Position numbers and translations under genes: made by a program. From positions 1 to 21,752 of IMG/VR virus record IMGVR_UViG_3300010885_008822: 21,752 bases of DNA. One strand, given 5' to 3'. Below are positions 20,520-21,752 of this stretch, piece by piece. The notes beneath the pieces are model-generated. The model did not search any database. It was given only the letters and a program-made list of their open reading frames with translations, and had not been told where the DNA came from. Position 1 is the first letter of the stretch, and each line of letters begins with the position of its first letter. Source of the stretch: a virus.

Positions 20520-21752
20520 ATGAGTATTCAAAAAGCACACTTCGATATTGAAGGAAACAATGTTCGCATCTCAATGCCACTTACCAAAGTGGACGCAGAA
20601 CGTCGAATTGTTTCTGGCTTTGCTACCCTAGACAACCTTGACCGTCAGAATGACATTGTTACTCCAGAGGCTTCTCTAGAAGCGTTCTCTAAGTTCCGTG
20701 GCAACATTCGTGAAATGCACCAGCCAAAGGCTGTTGGCAAGATGGTCGCTTTCAAGGAAGACAAGTATTTTGACCCAGAAGAAAAGAAGTTCTATCAGGG
20801 CATTTATGTATCAGCATACGTTTCTAAGGGTGCTCAGGATGCATGGGAAAAGGTTCTAGATGGAACATACACAGGATTCTCTATTGGCGGTAAAATGAAC
20901 AAGTGGGACGATGCTTACGACGAAAAGATGGATGCAAGTATCCGTATCATTAAAGACTACACCCTAGTTGAGTTGTCACTTGTTGACAGCCCTGCAAACC
21001 AGTTTGCCAACATCCTATCTGTTGAAAAGGTAAACGGCGTTGACACCATTACTGGCGAGGGTACAGAAGCAGTTCTAGAAAACGTATTCTGGGACAAAGA
21101 ATCAGGATTGGTAACAATCTCAGAAGAAGAAACAGCAACTAGCCCAGTGACTGGTGCAAGTATGCAGAACATAGGTTTTGTTGAGAAGTCAGATGCTGAC
21201 AAACTTGACATGATAAAGTTCTTAGTTGATAGTGCTAAAGGCATTAATACTTCTAAGACTATTAAAAAGGAGAATGATAACATGACTGAAAACGAAAACG
21301 TTGAATCAGTAGATGTCGCTCCAGAGGCAGAAGTTGTTGACGCTCCTGCTACAGAAGAAGTTGTTGAAGAGGCTCCAGTAGCCGAGCCAGCACATGTAGA
21401 AGAAGTTGTAGAAGATGTTCCTGGTTCAGAGGAAGAAATTGCCAAGGCAGTTTCAGAACTAGGCTCAACAGTTGCAACAGCCTTTAGCGACATTACAGCA
21501 ATCATCAAGTCACTAGCAGATGCAAACGCATCACTAGTTGCTGACGTTGCTGAACTAAAAAAGTCTCTCGGACACGTTACTACCGTAGTAACTGAAACTG
21601 AGACAAATCTTGGAAAGCGTATTGACGCAGTAGAAGCAGACACCGCTTTCCGTAAGTCTGGTGACCTCGGTGAGGTCATTCAGGAACCAGTACTGGTGGA
21701 AAAATCAGTATGGGGCGGAAGTTTCCTCACAACATCCGATTTACTAAAATAA
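20520..21752 (+). CDS. Prohead protease fused to a scaffold-like domain (410 aa)
   Basis: Residues about 1-170 resemble the S78/XkdF-type prohead protease: 'IVSGFATLDNLDRQNDIV', His67 (REMHQPKAVGK) and Ser153 in ELSLVDSPAN are the expected catalytic pair. Such enzymes cleave scaffold and capsid protein during head maturation. Residues about 255-300 are very acidic and Val/Pro/Ala-rich, and about 305-375 form a coiled coil, features of scaffolding proteins. The last residues (WGGSFLTTSDLLK) could be a capsid-contact segment. The TAA is the last triplet of the window. An internal ribosome site may give a separate scaffold product (21282). Confidence 0.88.
   Translation: MSIQKAHFDIEGNNVRISMPLTKVDAERRIVSGFATLDNLDRQNDIVTPEASLEAFSKFRGNIREMHQPKAVGKMVAFKEDKYFDPEEKKFYQGIYVSAYVSKGAQDAWEKVLDGTYTGFSIGGKMNKWDDAYDEKMDASIRIIKDYTLVELSLVDSPANQFANILSVEKVNGVDTITGEGTEAVLENVFWDKESGLVTISEEETATSPVTGASMQNIGFVEKSDADKLDMIKFLVDSAKGINTSKTIKKENDNMTENENVESVDVAPEAEVVDAPATEEVVEEAPVAEPAHVEEVVEDVPGSEEEIAKAVSELGSTVATAFSDITAIIKSLADANASLVADVAELKKSLGHVTTVVTETETNLGKRIDAVEADTAFRKSGDLGEVIQEPVLVEKSVWGGSFLTTSDLLK
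21264..21272 (+). promoter_or_regulatory. Internal ribosome binding site in the protease gene
   Basis: AAAAAGGAG lies 9 bases before an in-frame ATG at 21282. It is as good as any Shine-Dalgarno site in the window, at exactly the junction of protease and acidic coiled-coil parts. Confidence 0.6.
21282..21752 (+). CDS. Nested in-frame scaffolding protein (156 aa)
   Basis: Starting at codon 255 of the protease gene (MTENENVES) and sharing its frame and stop, this product would be the acidic linker plus coiled coil (about 50-120) and C-terminal segment, without the protease. The arrangement is that of lambda C/Nu3, where a nested start makes the scaffold in excess of the protease. The support here is the strong internal Shine-Dalgarno site and the domain boundary; expression is inferred. 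Confidence 0.55.
   Translation: MTENENVESVDVAPEAEVVDAPATEEVVEEAPVAEPAHVEEVVEDVPGSEEEIAKAVSELGSTVATAFSDITAIIKSLADANASLVADVAELKKSLGHVTTVVTETETNLGKRIDAVEADTAFRKSGDLGEVIQEPVLVEKSVWGGSFLTTSDLLK

Noticed and set aside
20957-21679. 240-codon minus-strand ORF opposite the protease/scaffold gene
   Set aside because: Ser/Thr/Val-rich shadow caused by codon bias of the acidic repeats on the plus strand.
1-21752. tRNA genes, CRISPR arrays, insertion sequences, integrase or attachment core
   Set aside because: I looked for cloverleaf arms, regular spaced repeats, transposase or recombinase motifs and saw none.

Overview
The window looks like part of a double-stranded DNA tailed-phage genome with about 40 % G+C (rough estimate). 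A portal protein, an S78-family prohead protease fused to a scaffold-like tail, many tail-fibre proteins, a lysis-type cell-wall hydrolase and a phage-borne class II ribonucleotide reductase support this. A low-G+C actinobacterial host, such as freshwater planktonic Actinobacteria, is an inference. It rests on the many apparently leaderless genes, the extended -10 promoters and the actinophage-like small membrane protein at 3215-3502. No host marker gene is present.

Left arm (1-2852, all on the minus strand): very small, mostly unrecognised genes, probably early or accessory. They fall into at least five short transcription units. Each starts with nearly the same promoter (ATGTCRGYGG, exactly 7 bp, then a TATAAT-like box). 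Three of the promoters have a conserved upstream block and a fourth has part of it. Several genes share the same leader just before the ATG, and two units end at apparent intrinsic terminators. The unit nearest the divergence point encodes a small helix-turn-helix protein and a one-helix membrane peptide.

Central control region (2853-3214 and 3503-3733): the divergence point between leftward and rightward transcription. It holds a holin-like membrane protein gene, a 50-bp A/T tract, several inverted repeats and a 16-bp stem-loop placed where a transcript should begin.

Right arm (3734-21752, plus strand apart from the hydrolase): a virion module. In order it has a small structural protein, two collagen-like fibre proteins, two tandem family 2 glycosyltransferases, a fibre protein, a secreted NlpC/P60 hydrolase (minus strand), a small coiled-coil protein, an Mtd-N-like fibre protein, two long fibre proteins, an adenosylcobalamin-dependent ribonucleotide reductase, a 1087-residue LamG-like structural protein, a 131-residue protein, the portal, and the protease/scaffold gene that ends at the window edge. 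Many of these genes carry their own extended -10 promoter, and in seven the -10 box lies only 6-7 nt before the start codon. The reductase has its own promoter, an operator-like inverted repeat and a terminator, so it behaves as an insulated cargo gene. No terminase is present.

A whole-window feature is the apparent complete absence of the palindromes GATC, AGCT, GGCC, CCGG and CGCG. This suggests strong selection by restriction systems.
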